Source of the DNA: Paraburkholderia dioscoreae
GTDB taxonomy: Bacteria; Pseudomonadota; Gammaproteobacteria; Burkholderiales; Burkholderiaceae
Direction of reading: 5' to 3'
Length of the DNA: 64,000 nucleotides
NCBI RefSeq assembly: GCF_902459535.1
Contig: NZ_LR699553.1
Location: 1,240,001-1,304,000, forward strand
Below, in pieces: positions 62,079 through 64,000 of this stretch. The position numbers were made by a program, and so were the translations under genes. Positions within the stretch are counted from its first letter, which is position 1. Every line of letters starts with the position of its first letter. Below the pieces are notes generated by a model. It searched no databases. It saw only the letters and a program-made list of their open reading frames with translations, and was not told the DNA's origin.

Positions 62079-63869
62079 TCAGCGATCAGGCGCCGCCGCC
62101 TGTTTCTCCAATGCAGCTTTCACCCGCTGGATCACGTCGTCCCAGGCGCCGGGTCGCGTCTGCCTGAAAAGCCGGGCGTTCGGATACCAAGGGGAGTCCT
62201 CGCGACGCTCGAGCCAGCGCCAGCAGGCGTCGAACCGCGAGAGAATCCAGACCGGCTTGTTCAACGCGCCGACAAGATGCGCCGTGGACGTGTCCACGGC
62301 GATCACCAGGTCGAGGCTTTCTACGATGGCGGCGGTGTCGGCAAAATCGCGGACTTCGTTCATTGGATCGATGGGACGGTATTCGGACGGAATGTCGTTG
62401 ATTTGCGGTTGGGTCGTTGCGCCTTTCTGCAAACTCACGAACGTGACGCCCGGCACTTGCAGCAGCGGCAGGAAGGCGAGCGCGTGCAGCGAACGACGCT
62501 GATCGACGGCATTCGCATCAGGTTGATGCGGGCGTGGATCGCCGGCCCACACAAGTCCGACCTTGAAGCCCGATGCCGGCAGGCGCCGCTTCCAGTGCGC
62601 GATCCGCTCCTCCGGAGCCCGCAGATAGGGCATCGAAGCCGGGATCGTATCGAGGGTCGTTTCAAACCGATGTGGCAGGCTCATCAAGAAGCACCAATAG
62701 TCGTGCGGCGGAACATCGTGCTGGCCATCCAAAGGAATGCAATGGTCCACGCCTTCGATCAGTTCGAACAGGCTGTGCAAAGCGCGAGGGCAGGCAATAC
62801 TCAGATTCGCCACGCCGCGCGCCTTCAATAAAGGCAGATAACGGACGAACTGAAGAAGGTCGCCGAGGCCTTGTTCAGGCCAGACGAGTAGCGATCTGCC
62901 TTGCAGCGATCCACCTTGCCACTGCGGATAATCGACATTCGGCGTGGGAATGGCGTGCGGTTCCATGCGCGGATCGTAACGAATTTCGTAACGTTGCCAT
63001 CCCTCGATATATCGGCCTTCCGTCAAAAGATGCTGCGCGAGAGCGTACTGTTCCGATACCGAATCCGGTTCGCGCTCGATCACTTTCCGATAGGCCTCTT
63101 CCGCCTCGGCGCGCCGATGGGTCATGCAGAGAATGTGCGCCAGATTGCGAGTGGCGACGCGATGTTCGGGATCGAGGTTCAGCGCGCGGCGAACGAAGGA
63201 TTCGGCTTCCTCGTAGCGATAGTCTTTCATGAGCGCCACAGCCAGGCCGTTGCACGCTTCGCAATGTTCGGGTTCGAGCTCCAGCACACGACGAAATACG
63301 CTTTGGGCTTCCTGATGGCGTCCTGTCTTCAGGAGGACCATGCCGAGATTGTGCTGCGCTCTTTCGCGCCGGGCGTCGAGAAGGAGGGCCCGGCGGCAGT
63401 ATGGCTCCGCTTCCGGAAAGCGCTCCGCGCCGATCAACAGGCTGGCCAGATTGATCAACGCCGGGACGAAATCGGCATCGTGATCGAGCGCACGACGAAA
63501 AGCCGCTTCGGCTTCGTTCCTCCGTTCCGTGTCGGCGAACAGCGTGGCGATGTTGTAATGCGCGGCGGCATAACCGGGCGCGAGCTGGATCGCGCGATGG
63601 AGTAGGGCTTCTCCTTCGGTCTCGCGGTGCTGGTCGATCAGCATGTTGGCCAGATTGACCAGATAGATCGAGTTTTCGTCGATGCCGAGCGCGCGGCGAA
63701 TGAGAGTCTCTGCCTGGGCGAGTTCGCCGCGATCGGCGTAGAGCAGCCCGAGCAGATGTAGCGCGTCGGCGTGGCGGGGATCTTCGGCGAGTACCTGAAG
63801 ATACGCCTGTTCAGCCTCATGAGGGAGCCCTGATTGATGGGCTTCGAGTGCGGATTGAAACAGCAGCAT
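62079..63869 (-). CDS. TPR protein with a C-terminal GT9-like glycosyltransferase domain
   Basis: A 596-residue fusion. Residues 1 to about 280 are seven to eight TPR units (for example A-D-A-L-H-L-L-G-L-L-Y-A-D-R-G-E-L-A-Q-A). Residues from about 320 to 590 form a GT-B-like half with L-V-W-P-E-Q-G-L-G-D-L-L-Q-F-V-R, V-G-L-V-W-A-G-D-P and V-D-T-S-T-A-H-L-V-G-A-L. No signal peptide. Such fusions occur near flagellin or surface-protein glycosylation genes, but none is in view here. It is convergent with the quinone oxidoreductase gene. Confidence 0.85.
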   Translation of the reverse strand: MLLFQSALEAHQSGLPHEAEQAYLQVLAEDPRHADALHLLGLLYADRGELAQAETLIRRALGIDENSIYLVNLANMLIDQHRETEGEALLHRAIQLAPGYAAAHYNIATLFADTERRNEAEAAFRRALDHDADFVPALINLASLLIGAERFPEAEPYCRRALLLDARRERAQHNLGMVLLKTGRHQEAQSVFRRVLELEPEHCEACNGLAVALMKDYRYEEAESFVRRALNLDPEHRVATRNLAHILCMTHRRAEAEEAYRKVIEREPDSVSEQYALAQHLLTEGRYIEGWQRYEIRYDPRMEPHAIPTPNVDYPQWQGGSLQGRSLLVWPEQGLGDLLQFVRYLPLLKARGVANLSIACPRALHSLFELIEGVDHCIPLDGQHDVPPHDYWCFLMSLPHRFETTLDTIPASMPYLRAPEERIAHWKRRLPASGFKVGLVWAGDPRPHQPDANAVDQRRSLHALAFLPLLQVPGVTFVSLQKGATTQPQINDIPSEYRPIDPMNEVRDFADTAAIVESLDLVIAVDTSTAHLVGALNKPVWILSRFDACWRWLERREDSPWYPNARLFRQTRPGAWDDVIQRVKAALEKQAAAPDR

Positions 63870-64000
63870 GGAGAACGGGTTCTTGCAGTAGTGATGACAT
63901 GGCCATGCCCGGTGAAGGCCCAGAGCCCGATGGCATGAGGTCGAAACGTCAGGTGATTTTTATACACCGTGGTGCCCGCGAGCGCAGGGAATGTGCGTGG
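63870..64000. other. Upstream region of the TPR-glycosyltransferase gene (window end)
   Basis: 131 bp to the window edge. On the minus strand this should contain the promoter and ribosome site of the TPR gene, but no strong Shine-Dalgarno or hexamer pair is visible. No gene recognised. Confidence 0.35.

Overview
The window is about 63% GC bacterial chromosome and looks like a main-chromosome segment of a Burkholderia/Paraburkholderia-type betaproteobacterium. Evidence for this: an intracellular PHB depolymerase whose catalytic residues fall at exactly the Cupriavidus/Burkholderia positions (C183, D355, H388); the betaproteobacterial block yebC-purD-hemF-nadD-rsfS-rlmH-maf-rng; the dnaE / LPS core / msbA neighbourhood known from Burkholderia; and several small Burkholderia-type lipoproteins. 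No rRNA, tRNA, CRISPR array, intact insertion sequence or replication origin was seen.

Layout. 1-6.3 kb: the 3' end of a TetR regulator, phaZ, a GH15 glycosidase, two very small genes and an exported lactonase-fold protein. 6.3-13.6 kb: a long FtsK paralog, a META-domain lipoprotein, purT, a small lipoprotein and an MliC-type lysozyme inhibitor. 13.8-17.0 kb: a two-gene unit of a ThDP-dependent acetolactate-synthase-like enzyme and an aldehyde dehydrogenase. 17.2-24.7 kb: rhlE with a structured leader, then gluQ and trhO (both tRNA position-34 enzymes), then dnaE. 24.7-32.8 kb: an LPS outer-core/export locus (GT2, msbA, GT4, GT9, O-antigen-ligase-like protein, GT4). 32.8-43.5 kb: a mixed stretch with a SnoaL-like protein, rdgC, an HdeD-like membrane protein fused to a papain-like domain, two transglutaminase-fold genes, an MFS transporter, two VOC proteins, an exported NlpC/P60 peptidase and a di-Mop protein. 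43.7-49.3 kb: msrC, a PAS-GGDEF-EAL protein with a dead GGDEF site, an HVA1/TUDOR protein, MscS, an esterase-type PHB depolymerase and its CopG-like regulator. 49.3-50.85 kb: a gene-poor, lower-GC, degraded islet. 50.86-58.45 kb: the minus-strand housekeeping block rng to yebC. 58.8-63.9 kb: upp, a divergent SDR, mgsA, a quinone oxidoreductase and a TPR-glycosyltransferase fusion.

Functional themes are carbon storage (two different PHA depolymerases), envelope construction (LPS core assembly and MsbA export), chromosome maintenance (FtsK paralog, RdgC, DnaE) and RNA or ribosome maturation (GluQ, TrhO, RlmH, RsfS, RNase G).

I did not find one clear-cut new system. The best leads are: nadD, which can only be complete if it starts at a CTG codon behind a good Shine-Dalgarno; the HdeD-papain fusion; a transglutaminase-fold protein lacking its histidine beside an intact one; an SDR lacking the YxxxK pair; a 25-codon frame ending in an ATGA overlap with the LPS heptosyltransferase-like gene; the attenuator-like rhlE leader; and the degraded islet between rng and the CopG regulator.
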